Shown: positions 1 through 7,600 of the stretch, piece by piece | How the letters are laid out: every line of letters begins with the position of its first letter | Position numbering within the stretch: the first letter of the stretch is position 1 | Source of the DNA: JAICTV01 sp034666045 | GTDB lineage: Bacteria > Planctomycetota > Phycisphaerae > Tepidisphaerales > Tepidisphaeraceae | Assembly (NCBI GenBank): GCA_034666045.1 | Contig: JAXDMN010000295.1 | Location: 1-11,654 of the forward strand | Reading direction: 5' to 3' | Length of the DNA stretch: 11,654 nucleotides | Program-made: the position numbers and the translations under genes | The notes under the pieces: generated by a model | Seen by the model: only the letters and a program-made list of their open reading frames with translations | Told to the model about the DNA's origin: nothing | The model's database searches: none

Positions 1-35
1 AGGAGCGCGAGGATGTGTAGGGGGCGGCTGTACAT
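1..35 (-). CDS. Possible start of a further gene, partial at left edge (heme A synthase-like N-terminus?)
   Basis: An ATG on the minus strand at 35-33 opens a frame that runs off the window after about 12 codons, reading MYSRPLHILALL. A short polar start, then a Leu/His/Ala run, is how planctomycete CtaA/COX15 heme A synthases commonly begin, and such a gene often lies beside coxA. That comparison is from memory and rests on a dozen residues. The start has only a poor AAGAAG directly abutting the ATG and no proper Shine-Dalgarno spacing, and it follows closely after a terminator-like hairpin. It could equally be another membrane protein or no gene at all. Confidence 0.33.
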   Translation of the reverse strand, partial: MYSRPLHILAL

Positions 36-41
36 CTTCTT

Positions 42-68
42 AAAACGGGTGGGCCTTCGGCCCGACCG
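42..68 (-). terminator. Intrinsic terminator candidate after oxidase subunit I
   Basis: Twenty bases after the subunit I stop codon the minus-strand transcript can fold a hairpin. It has a 3-bp lower stem, a 2x2 mismatch, a 5-bp GGGCC/GGCCC upper stem and a GAA loop, followed directly by TTTTAA. GC-rich stem plus T-run is the classic Rho-independent form, although the T-run is short. It would end the operon at subunit I and leave oxidase subunit III, if present, outside this transcript. Confidence 0.6.
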
Positions 69-88
69 CTACGCGCGCGAGACGGACG

Positions 89-2155
89 TTAGTGCTTGAC
101 GACGAAGGTTTCCTGTCCTTCCACGTACCTTGTTTGCGCCAGCCAGTCTTCTTCGACCAGCGGATTGCTGTATTCGTACGGCCCGTGATGCACGACCGGC
201 ACCTTGGCGAAGTTGCCGTGCGGCGGCGGGCTCGTGGTGTCGTTCCATTCCAGCGTCGTCGCGTCCCATGGATTACTAGGCGCTTTCTTGCCCCAAAACC
301 AGGAACCGATGAAATTGATCATGAACAGGATCTGCGTCAGGCCCAGGCCGAAGGCGCACATCGTGATGAAGACGTTCATCGGCTTGAAATGCGCGTAAGT
401 GCCGTAGTTCATGTAGTCAGCGATGCGGCGCGGGAAGCCGGCGATGCCGAGGATGTGCATCGCGAAGAACGTCCCGTTGAAGAAGATGAAGCTGAGCCAG
501 AAGTGAATTTTCCCGAGCGTCTCGCTCATCATCCGCCCGAACATCTTCGGGTACCAGAAATAGATCGCGCCCCAGATGCCGAACATCGATCCGCCGAACA
601 GCACGTAGTGGATATGCGCGACGATGAAGTACGTGTCGTGGATGTGCACGTCGACGGCCGTCGAGGCCATGAAGATGCCGGACAAGCCGCCGATGACGAA
701 CATCGCGACGAACGCGATCGCATTCCACATCGCCGCGGTGAAGCGGATGTTTCCGCCCCACAGGGTTCCTAACCAGTTGAATGTTTTGATCGCGCTCGGG
801 ACGGCGATGAAGATCGTCGAGACGGCGAAGGTGGTGCCGAGCGTCGGGTTCATGCCGGACTGGAACATGTGATGCGCCCAGACGATGAACCCGAGGAAGG
901 CGATCCCCGCCATCGCGTAGACCATCGGGCGATAGCCGAAGATCGGCTTGCGCGAGAAGACCGACAGTATGTCGCTGACCATGCCCATCGCGGGCAGGAT
1001 CATGATGTAGACGGCCGGGTGCGAATAGAACCAGAACAGATGCTGGTGCAGGATCGGATATCCGCCGCCGGAGTTCGTGCCGCGGCCGGTGAACCCGACG
1101 CCCTGGTCAATCCAGTTGTAGGGGGTAAAGAAGCTGGCCATGCGCGCACTGGAGCCGGCAATCTCCGCGGCGACGTGCTGGTGCTCGATCAGGTTCATCA
1201 GCAGCGTCGCGGCGAGCACCGGCGTCGCCAGCAGCACGAGCAGCGAGGTGATGAACAGCGACCAGACGCTCAGCGGCATGCGGAACATCGTCATGCCCGG
1301 GCAGCGCAGCTTGATGATCGTCGTCAGGTAATTGACCGCGCCCATCAAGCTGGAGAAGCCGAGCCAGAACAGGCTGAAGAACCAGCAGCTTTGCCCGTCG
1401 AAGCAGAACATCTGTACGCCGCGCACGCTGATCCACGCGCCGATCGCCGAGAGCATGACCGAGACGATGGCGTTCGCCACCTTGTGACCGACGTGAATGT
1501 AGTACGCGCAGATGTAGGCGAAGAAGAGGAAGAAGGCGATGTAGTTGGTCAGCACCGCGATCATCGGCCAGGTGCTGCCGGTGGGGCGGAGGAAGTTGGC
1601 GGCGAACGCGCCGACGCCGGAGTTCTGCGACAGCGCGCTCAGCGGCGGATAGCTGGTCCATCCCGCGGCTGCTGCGCCGCCGGCGAGGACGAAGCCGGTA
1701 AGCATCACCGTGCCCGCGGGCAGCGCCGACCAGAACGCCAGGCCGTTCAAAAACGGAAACGCCATGTCGCCGGCGCCGATTTTAAGCGGGATCAGGTAGT
1801 TGCCGAACGTCCCGACCAGCAGCGGGATGATCACGAAAAAGATCATGATCGTCGCGTGCATCGAGAAGACCATGGTGTAGAAGTCCGGCGGCATGCCGCC
1901 TTTCCAGCCCATGAGCGATGACAGGATCGGCACGTCTTTCCCCTGGAAGGCGAGCTGCCAGCGGATCAGCATCGCCAGCAGACCGCCGACCAGCATGAAG
2001 AACAGTCCCATGAAGAGGAACTGGATGCCGATGATCTTGTGGTCGGCGGAGAAGATGTATTTTTTGAGGAAGCCGAGTTCCTCGTGACCATGCGCGTGAT
2101 CGTGCGCGTGGTCATGACCGTGAGCGCCGGCGAGGGGATGTGGAATTGCGGTCAT
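89..2155 (-). CDS. coxA: Cytochrome c oxidase subunit I, heme-copper oxidase family A2
   Basis: This is the catalytic subunit of an aa3-type oxidase (688 aa). It reduces O2 to water at a heme a3/CuB centre in the cytoplasmic membrane and pumps protons. Ligands are all visible: low-spin heme a His100 and His516, heme a3 His514, CuB His379 and His428/His429, with cross-link Tyr383. The helix VI motif is YSHPAVY (377-383), so the usual Glu is Ala; Tyr-Ser before the His marks family A2. D-channel residues Asn119, Asp130 and Asn137 and K-channel Lys457 are present. The first 24 residues hold eight His. Between YPPLS (169-173) and GFSSLMGAVN (266-275) lie about 92 residues where about 18 are usual, adding two probable membrane segments (about 197-220 and 225-243). 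A second, roughly 27-residue expansion precedes GGGYP (363-367). The ATG has a weak GAGAG at 7 nt. The gene lies 34 bp after coxB. Identity is certain; the added helices are my reading of hydrophobicity. Confidence 0.97.
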   Translation of the reverse strand: MTAIPHPLAGAHGHDHAHDHAHGHEELGFLKKYIFSADHKIIGIQFLFMGLFFMLVGGLLAMLIRWQLAFQGKDVPILSSLMGWKGGMPPDFYTMVFSMHATIMIFFVIIPLLVGTFGNYLIPLKIGAGDMAFPFLNGLAFWSALPAGTVMLTGFVLAGGAAAAGWTSYPPLSALSQNSGVGAFAANFLRPTGSTWPMIAVLTNYIAFFLFFAYICAYYIHVGHKVANAIVSVMLSAIGAWISVRGVQMFCFDGQSCWFFSLFWLGFSSLMGAVNYLTTIIKLRCPGMTMFRMPLSVWSLFITSLLVLLATPVLAATLLMNLIEHQHVAAEIAGSSARMASFFTPYNWIDQGVGFTGRGTNSGGGYPILHQHLFWFYSHPAVYIMILPAMGMVSDILSVFSRKPIFGYRPMVYAMAGIAFLGFIVWAHHMFQSGMNPTLGTTFAVSTIFIAVPSAIKTFNWLGTLWGGNIRFTAAMWNAIAFVAMFVIGGLSGIFMASTAVDVHIHDTYFIVAHIHYVLFGGSMFGIWGAIYFWYPKMFGRMMSETLGKIHFWLSFIFFNGTFFAMHILGIAGFPRRIADYMNYGTYAHFKPMNVFITMCAFGLGLTQILFMINFIGSWFWGKKAPSNPWDATTLEWNDTTSPPPHGNFAKVPVVHHGPYEYSNPLVEEDWLAQTRYVEGQETFVVKH

Positions 2156-2189
2156 AAAGAATCTCTCTGAAACTCAATTGGACGCGCGC

Positions 2190-3467
2190 TTATTTGGCGA
2201 GCGCGATATTGTTCGGCTGCGTGGTCGGGGCGGTCGGCGCGGTCGGACGGGCGCCGCCCTGGAATTTCTGGCGGTATTCTTCCGACTCGAGCACGAACAC
2301 GCGGGCGGTCATCGTGTTATGGCCCATGCCGCAGAGCTCTTCGCAGATCAGTTCCCAATAGCCCGGCTCATAGGCGGCGACTTCGGTCACGCCCGCCTTC
2401 TTGAGCTGCTCGACGCGCTGCGGGGTGAGCGGCTGCTGGTTGCGAATGATGGTTTTCGGCTTCGCCGCCTTGGCGTCCTCGGCGTAGAGGTATTCGTCCT
2501 TCTTCGGGTCCTTCACGGCGCCGGGCGTGTCCTTGTTGATCACGACGTTTATTTCCAGCGGCGGCCCGGGCCGGGCGAAGATTTTTTCCAGCTCCTCGAT
2601 CTTGTACTGGCGGCGCGAGACCAACTCGCGCTCCTTGCTGGTCATGGTGGCGGTGAAGACGATCCGGCCGCGCATGCCCGGCACCGCGTCGAGCTTCACG
2701 CGGTGATTCGGCAGGAAGAAGCTGTGAATGACGTCGCGGCTGCTGAGCTGAATCTCGGTCGGGCGGTCGGCGGGAATCACCAGCTCGCGCGCCAGCGCGC
2801 CCTGCCAGTCGTCGTCCTTGCCGTCCGGATCGTCGAGATCCTTGCCGAGATGGTTCACCGTGTCGATGTAGCTGTTGATCGCCTTGACGGCGTCGGCGTA
2901 CTTAAGCTGCGACGGGCCGGCGACGCCGGAGAATTTTATGCCGCCGGGCCATTTCAGGTCGGTCGGCTTGGGGAACATCATGTAGCGCCCGAGCTTGTTG
3001 TCCGGGCCGGGGTAAACCACGTTCCACTTGAACTGCTGCCCGATGACGAGGATGGTCGCCTTGTCCGGGTTGGCGGCTTCGGGGTTGAAGCGGAGGCGGT
3101 CCCAGACGCCCTTGTTGGCGATCGCCAGCCCTGCCAGGATCAGCGCGGGCGCCAGCGTCCACGCCATCTCGAGCCGCGTGTTGCCGTGGATGAAGACCGC
3201 CTTTTTCTTGTCCGGGCGATGGCGGTACTTGATGAGGAAGACGATCAGCGCGAGCTCGACGACGACGAACGTCACCATCGTGATCCAGAAGGTGACGTCG
3301 AAGAGCGCGTCGATGCCGTGGCCGTGCGTGGAGCGGTCCGGCGGCAGCCACCAATCGCCCCAGCCGCCGCGCAGGTCCGCCGCAAGCGCGGGCACGCCGG
3401 TTAAGAGTACAACGAACAACGCGACGGCCAACGAACCAACCGACAGAGCGGATTTAGATCGAATCAC
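2190..3467 (-). CDS. coxB: Cytochrome c oxidase subunit II with CuA site and long internal insertion
   Basis: This subunit receives electrons at a binuclear CuA centre outside the membrane and passes them to subunit I. Numbered from the GTG at 3467 (425 aa): signal peptide 1-29 ending ALA; membrane helix about 58-80; helix about 99-119 with the family motif LEMAWTLAP; then the cupredoxin domain. CuA ligands are complete: His248 (VIHSFFLPN), Cys375, Glu377, Cys379, His383 and Met386 in CEELCGMGHNTM. The first His and first Cys are 127 residues apart, against about 35 in bovine subunit II, so a charged segment of about 90 residues is inserted inside the domain. The aromatic patch reads GQQFKW, with Phe146 where bovine Trp104 (cytochrome c electron entry) stands. 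The tail is APTTQP-rich and carries no heme c. I preferred GTG 3467 over GTG 3473 because AGGAG lies 8 nt before the former and only 2 nt before the latter. Confidence 0.95.
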   Translation of the reverse strand: MIRSKSALSVGSLAVALFVVLLTGVPALAADLRGGWGDWWLPPDRSTHGHGIDALFDVTFWITMVTFVVVELALIVFLIKYRHRPDKKKAVFIHGNTRLEMAWTLAPALILAGLAIANKGVWDRLRFNPEAANPDKATILVIGQQFKWNVVYPGPDNKLGRYMMFPKPTDLKWPGGIKFSGVAGPSQLKYADAVKAINSYIDTVNHLGKDLDDPDGKDDDWQGALARELVIPADRPTEIQLSSRDVIHSFFLPNHRVKLDAVPGMRGRIVFTATMTSKERELVSRRQYKIEELEKIFARPGPPLEINVVINKDTPGAVKDPKKDEYLYAEDAKAAKPKTIIRNQQPLTPQRVEQLKKAGVTEVAAYEPGYWELICEELCGMGHNTMTARVFVLESEEYRQKFQGGARPTAPTAPTTQPNNIALAK

Positions 3468-3475
3468 CGACACGT

Positions 3476-3480
3476 CTCCT
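3476..3480 (-). promoter_or_regulatory. Ribosome binding site of coxB, decides the start
   Basis: AGGAG on the minus strand stands 8 nt upstream of GTG 3467 and only 2 nt upstream of the in-frame GTG 3473. Normal spacing therefore favours the shorter protein by two residues. Confidence 0.65.
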
Positions 3481-3545
3481 GCTGATATGAACAGCGGCCC
3501 TGCTGCGAAGTGGACATGCTGGCGAAATTCACGTTTTGGTCAAGA

Positions 3546-3574
3546 AGGGCGGGCCGCTATTCACAGCCCGCCCT
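3546..3574 (-). terminator. Perfect 9-bp hairpin between cupredoxin gene and coxB (attenuator/processing candidate)
   Basis: AGGGCGGGC at 3546-3554 and GCCCGCCCT at 3566-3574 form a perfect 9-bp inverted repeat with an 11-nt loop, nearly all G-C. On the minus-strand transcript it lies about 57 nt past the cupredoxin stop and about 80 nt before coxB. It is followed by TTCTTG, a poor T-run, so full termination is doubtful. It fits partial termination or a processing/stability stem that sets carrier:oxidase expression ratios. The rest of the 158-bp spacer holds no other gene. Confidence 0.45.
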
Positions 3575-3631
3575 CCGGGATTTCCCTTAGTTCCTCATGC
3601 GGTTATTCCGCGGACGAGGGAGTAACGCCGA

Positions 3632-4480
3632 TTACTTCTGCGCGACTTTCTCCAGCCGTGGCGCGCCGGTCTTGCATGCCGGGCACGATGCGCCTTCAGC
3701 TTTCTTATTATCAGACGCCAGAATCACCTTCGCCGCATCGGCGGGCTCGGCGGCGGCGGCGGCATCGGCTTTGAACTTGTGGTCTTTCTCTGCCTTGCCG
3801 CCCTTGACCTCGATCTTCTCTTCGGTCGGCGTCTCCGACGCGAACTTCTCGTGCCAGAACGTCAGCGTGTATTCGCCGTCCGGCAGGCCCTTCGTGTCGA
3901 TCTCGTAGGTGCCGTCTTCTTTCGTCACCGCGAAGAACGGGTGCTCGAACACGCCGATGTATGCGCTCATCCACGGATGCACGTCGCACTTCACGCGGAA
4001 GTATTCCGCGGCCTTGGGGGCGTCGGCGCCGAGCTTGCGACCCGGGTCCTTAGTCGGCTGGCCGAAGTTGAACGGCGGATTCGTCGTCGACAGCGCGTGA
4101 ACGTTGTGCAGGAACGGATCGTCGTTCTTCACGACCATCTCCTGCCCGGCCATCAGCGCGAGCACGTGCGGCTCGTACATGCAGCCCTTCTGATCCAGCA
4201 CCGCCGGCTCGGAGGGCGCTTCGCCCGGCAGGTCTTTGCCTTCTTCTTTCTTGATCGAGACGATGACGTTGGCGAGGTTGCCCTTGTCATCCGCGACGAC
4301 GGTTTGCTCGGTAACGGGATCGGCGTGCTGCGTGGCGCACTCCTTCACCGCCGACATGTCGATCTCTTTCATCTCCGGCGCTTTGCCGTCCAGGGTGACT
4401 TTTCCCTTGATCTCGGCGAAGGCGAATGACGACACCGCCATGGCCAGGGCGGCGGCGGCGATTGCTGCGTGACGCTTCAT
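3632..4480 (-). CDS. Secreted MauL/amicyanin-like cupredoxin with carboxypeptidase-regulatory-like fold
   Basis: This is a probable periplasmic blue-copper electron carrier (282 aa). Signal peptide 1-22 (MKRHAA... cleaving after AFA). A first beta region has ECATQHADP (48-55). Then comes the cupredoxin core: QKGCMYEPHV (97-106), FLHNVHAL (123-130) and VKCDVHPWM (163-171). Type-1 copper ligands are inferred as His125, Cys165, His168 and Met171; the compact CxxHPxM loop resembles amicyanin. A carboxypeptidase-regulatory-like repeat follows (DGTYEI...LPDGEYTLTFWHE, about 189-211). The Ala-rich tail ends with SCPACK (265-270), a CxxC without His, so not a heme site. It is a clear paralogue of the C-terminal domain of the giant cytochrome encoded just upstream, about half identical by eye. 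ATG 4480 is chosen because it has GAGGAG at 7 nt and opens a signal peptide; a longer frame to 4588 has neither. Its position between the cytochrome and CoxB suggests it feeds CuA. Confidence 0.9.
   Translation of the reverse strand: MKRHAAIAAAALAMAVSSFAFAEIKGKVTLDGKAPEMKEIDMSAVKECATQHADPVTEQTVVADDKGNLANVIVSIKKEEGKDLPGEAPSEPAVLDQKGCMYEPHVLALMAGQEMVVKNDDPFLHNVHALSTTNPPFNFGQPTKDPGRKLGADAPKAAEYFRVKCDVHPWMSAYIGVFEHPFFAVTKEDGTYEIDTKGLPDGEYTLTFWHEKFASETPTEEKIEVKGGKAEKDHKFKADAAAAAEPADAAKVILASDNKKAEGASCPACKTGAPRLEKVAQK
3959..4001. repeat. Near-identical DNA shared by the two cupredoxin-coding regions
   Basis: Positions 3959-4001 match 4879-4921 over 43 bp with two mismatches, in the same codon phase, covering the copper-loop codons (KCDVHPWMSAY). 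A second block, 4091-4116, is identical over 26 bp to 5002-5027, covering LHNVHAL. Shared codons as well as residues point to duplication of the domain within this locus, perhaps kept alike by gene conversion. Confidence 0.8.
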
Positions 4481-4487
4481 GGTGCTT

Positions 4488-4493
4488 CTCCTC
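4488..4493 (-). promoter_or_regulatory. Strong ribosome binding site of the free cupredoxin gene
   Basis: GAGGAG on the minus strand lies 7 nt before ATG 4480. It is the best Shine-Dalgarno in the window and settles the start at 4480 rather than the upstream in-frame ATG at 4588. It also predicts higher translation of the small carrier than of the weakly led giant gene (GGGAA). Confidence 0.75.
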
Positions 4494-4515
4494 TGTGCGA
4501 AGGCATTTTCTTGAT

Positions 4516-4560
4516 GAACGCGTCGCCGCGCGGAAGACCATCTTTCGCACGAACGCGTTC
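4516..4560. repeat. GAACGCGT repeated motif in the cytochrome-cupredoxin spacer
   Basis: GAACGCGT occurs at 4516-4523 and again at 4551-4558, 35 bp apart. The second copy lies in a perfect 10-bp palindrome, GAACGCGTTC (4551-4560). They lie upstream of the free cupredoxin gene and could be a regulator site or a weak long-loop hairpin. No known operator was recognised. Confidence 0.35.
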
Positions 4561-4572
4561 GACCACTCCCGG

Positions 4573-4598
4573 AAAAAGACCCCTCCAACCGGCAGGGG
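4573..4598 (-). terminator. Terminator-like hairpin between giant cytochrome and cupredoxin genes
   Basis: On the minus-strand transcript CCCCT (4598-4594) pairs with AGGGG (4584-4580). CC/GG can pair further inside with a single bulged G and a GGTT loop. TCTTTTT follows immediately (4579-4573). It starts about 95 nt past the giant gene's stop. The T-run is good but the stem is short, so partial termination is more likely than a full stop. Efficient termination would require the cupredoxin-coxBA genes to have their own promoter, which I could not find convincingly. Confidence 0.42.
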
Positions 4599-4692
4599 GA
4601 TAGCGTGCGATTCTAGAGGCCGTGACCTGCCTTACAACGGTGATTTGCCTGCGGCCGATTGTCGCAGGGGTCGTTTTTCGCCATGCATCGAG

Positions 4693-7600
4693 TCATGGCG
4701 CTGCGAATTTGATCTGGATCTCCGTGGGTTTACCCGCTTCGACTTTCACCGGGATTTCCTGCGTCCCCAGCCGCTCGTGCCACGCCCTGAGCGTGTATTC
4801 GCCCGGCGGCAATTTCTTGATTGCGAACGAGCCGTCGTCGCCGCTGACGGCGAAGAACGGATTGTCCACGCCGACCACGTACGCGCTCATCCACGGGTGC
4901 ACGTCGCACTTCACGCGGAAGGCCTCCGGCGTCTTGAGCGGCTCGATCGGCGATTCGGCGACGTTCGGCTGGCCGAAGTTGAACGGCACGTTCTCGCTCG
5001 CCAGCGCGTGAACGTTGTGCAGGAACGCGTCGGAATTTTTCACGACAATCTTCTGCCCGACCATCACCGCCAGCACGTGCGGGAGATACTGGCAACCCTT
5101 CTGGTTCAGCACCGCCGCTTCAGCCGGTGGATCGTAATTCTGCTGCGGCAGTCCCGCGCTGATCGTGAGCGCGACGTTCTTCAACTGGTTCTTCTCCCCG
5201 ACGACGATCGTTTCTTCCGTCGGGGGATCCGCATGCTGATTGGCGCACGCGGGATCAGCCATGTTGATGACATCCATCACCGGCGCGGTGCCTTCCAGAA
5301 GGACGACGCCCCTGATGCTGACGTCACCCGCCGCCGCCGCACCCGGAGTCGATTGCGCCTTCGCTTCGGTCTTCTTCACTTCTGGTTTCGGTGTCGCACT
5401 CTTCTCCACCGGTTTCATTTCAACAGGAGGCTTCACCGGCGCTGCTGGAGCTTCCGTTGCTTTCCCCTTCGTCGCATCGCCGGGGAGGAATGGTTGCGTC
5501 GGTGTCGCGGGCGGCGTCGGCGCGACACCCTTCGCCGGATCGCGCTGCTGCACTTCCTTTGTCGGCGGCGGCGCATCCGCGGGCTGAATCCCGGTGTGCC
5601 CGCGCACGCCGGCGGCGTAGATGAAATCGAGCAGCAGCGCCGCCTGCTCGTCCGCCGTCTTGCCGTAATCCGCCTCGACCTGATCCGCAGGACGCAGCGT
5701 CGACTGCGCGCGAGCCCAGCTTTGCCCGCGCGGATCGAAGACCGGCTTGCCGGTGAAGAACGGCGGCATCGCGGTCTGCAACTGGATGATGTCCGGCTCC
5801 TGCACCCAATGGCGAATCCACCGCCGCTGCAAGCGCCGATGCGCCAGCGTCAGGTTCGGCGCCGTCGGGTTCTTCTGCGCCCCGGCCACGCTGCCGTCCC
5901 CGAGCACGTGACACTTCAGGCATTGCATCTCGTAGAAAAGCGCTTCGCCTTTCTTGAACCGCTCGGCCGTCATGTCCGGCCGCGGCGTGTCGACGAACGG
6001 GTAGGGCGCGTCGAACAGGTGGCGGACGAACTCCGCCTCCATCAGCAGCAGCCGATGCGAGTTGCGGATGGCGTCCGGACCTTGCTTGGTCGCGTCGAAC
6101 TGAATATCGCGCATGAATCCGCCGCCCAGCGCCCAGCGCCGCAGGCTCTCCGCCGCCAGCGCGAACTCCGGACGCAGGAACCAGTCATCGCCCGGCCAGG
6201 CGATGGCGGCGGGGATTTGATTCGCCGACAGCGACTTGATCGAGTCCTGCAAGCGCGTGCTGATCGGTTTGGTCGTCGGGCTCGCGGGATCGTTGAGCTT
6301 CTGCGCCGTCGCGATCGCGTCCGCCTGCTTCAGCACGTCGGCGGCGGGGGCATATTGCTTGTCGGCGATCAGCGCGCCGGCTTTGTCGACGAGGCTCGCG
6401 ACCAGGATGCGCGCGTGCTCGGCCGGCAGCGTCGTCGGGTTCTTCGGCGGATCGACCTTCACCTTCAGCGCGGCCTCACGCTTCGTCTGCACGTATTTCT
6501 GCACGACGTCGAGCCGCTCCTTCAGCCCGGCCGATTCCTTGCGCGATTCCGCGTTGAAATAAGCCGCGATCGCGGTCGCCTCGTCGTCGTTGATATAAAA
6601 ACTCGGCATGCGGATGCCGGGCTTGCTCTCCGGCGGCATGAACAGCAGCGGTCGCAGCGGCTCGACGTTCTTCAGGAAGTTGAACAGCCACGTGTGCTGG
6701 ATTTTATTGCCTTCGCCGCGAAGCGACGGCGGGGCCTTGGTCGTGATCTCGTCCGGCTTGAAAAACTGCTGGACGGACGGCGCGTTCCCGTCGACGACAT
6801 GGCAGCCGACGCAGTTGAACTTCTGCACGAGCTGCCGCCCGCGCGCGATGCGCTGCGATTCTTCGTTGACCGTCTGCGTCTTGAGCTTGTGGCTGATCAG
6901 GCGGTCGCGATTCGAGATCACCCACGTGACGATCGCGTCGATCTCCTCATCGTTCAGGTAGAACGTCGGCATCTTCAGCTTGTCGTACGGCTTGCCGGGA
7001 TCGTTCGCGGCCGGGTTCGGATCGAGCAGCACTTTGCCGCGATCGTACGCGCGTGTGTTCTTCAATTTCTGCGTCAGCCAGCCGGTGCGCGAGTGCCCAA
7101 CGTGCGGCCAGGCGACGTTCACCTTCTCGGCGGCGTGGCCGGTCTCAAAATTCGCGCGGTACTCCGGGCTCGTGAGGTTCGCCGCCCGCTCGCTCAGGCC
7201 GTTGACCATCTCGATCTCGTGCGTCTTCGGCAACTCCGCCGCCTTGTGGTGATCGAGATAGCCGAAATCGAGCTTGTCCAGACCTTTTTGTCCCCAGTCG
7301 GACAAGTTCGCGCACGGCGAGGACATTTGCTCGGCGCCGTTGATCGCATGGCAGCTCATGCAGCCGTAGTGGCTAATGAGCTTTTTGCCGAGGAAGACCA
7401 TGCGCTGCTCATCCTTCGACATCTTCCCCGCGCGTTCCTTCGCGACCTCCAGCGGGGTGTGCGCGGTGGTCAGCGCATCGGTCGCCAGCGCGAGCAGCTC
7501 TGCGTCTTCGTCCGCCTTCTTCGTCGCGGTCTGCGCACTGAAGCGGCTGCGCAGGAAGAGCGACGCGAGCTCGATGAGCTTCTTCGAATCCGGCTCGGTC

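Noticed and set aside
869..3404. Long plus-strand frames opposite coxA and coxB (869-1921, 2178-3404)
   Set aside because: Composition is unlike protein and the minus strand carries complete oxidase ligands.
3515..3543. TTGACC at 3543-3538 (minus) as the -35 of a coxB promoter
   Set aside because: No acceptable -10 at 16-18 nt spacing.
3671..3685. SCPACK at the end of the free cupredoxin as a heme c site
   Set aside because: The second cysteine is followed by Lys, not His.
4481..4588. Upstream extension of the free cupredoxin to ATG 4588
   Set aside because: The added residues are Arg/Ser-rich, precede a perfect signal peptide and have no ribosome site, whereas ATG 4480 has GAGGAG at 7 nt.
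4648..4678. 6-bp stem CCTGCG/CGCAGG followed by TTTTT on the plus strand
   Set aside because: It has terminator form for the plus strand, but no plus-strand gene ends there.
4679..4700. 7-bp perfect hairpin CGCCATG/CATGGCG around the giant gene's stop codon
   Set aside because: On the minus-strand transcript an A-run, not a T-run, follows it, so it is not an intrinsic terminator; it may be chance or a 3'-end stabiliser.
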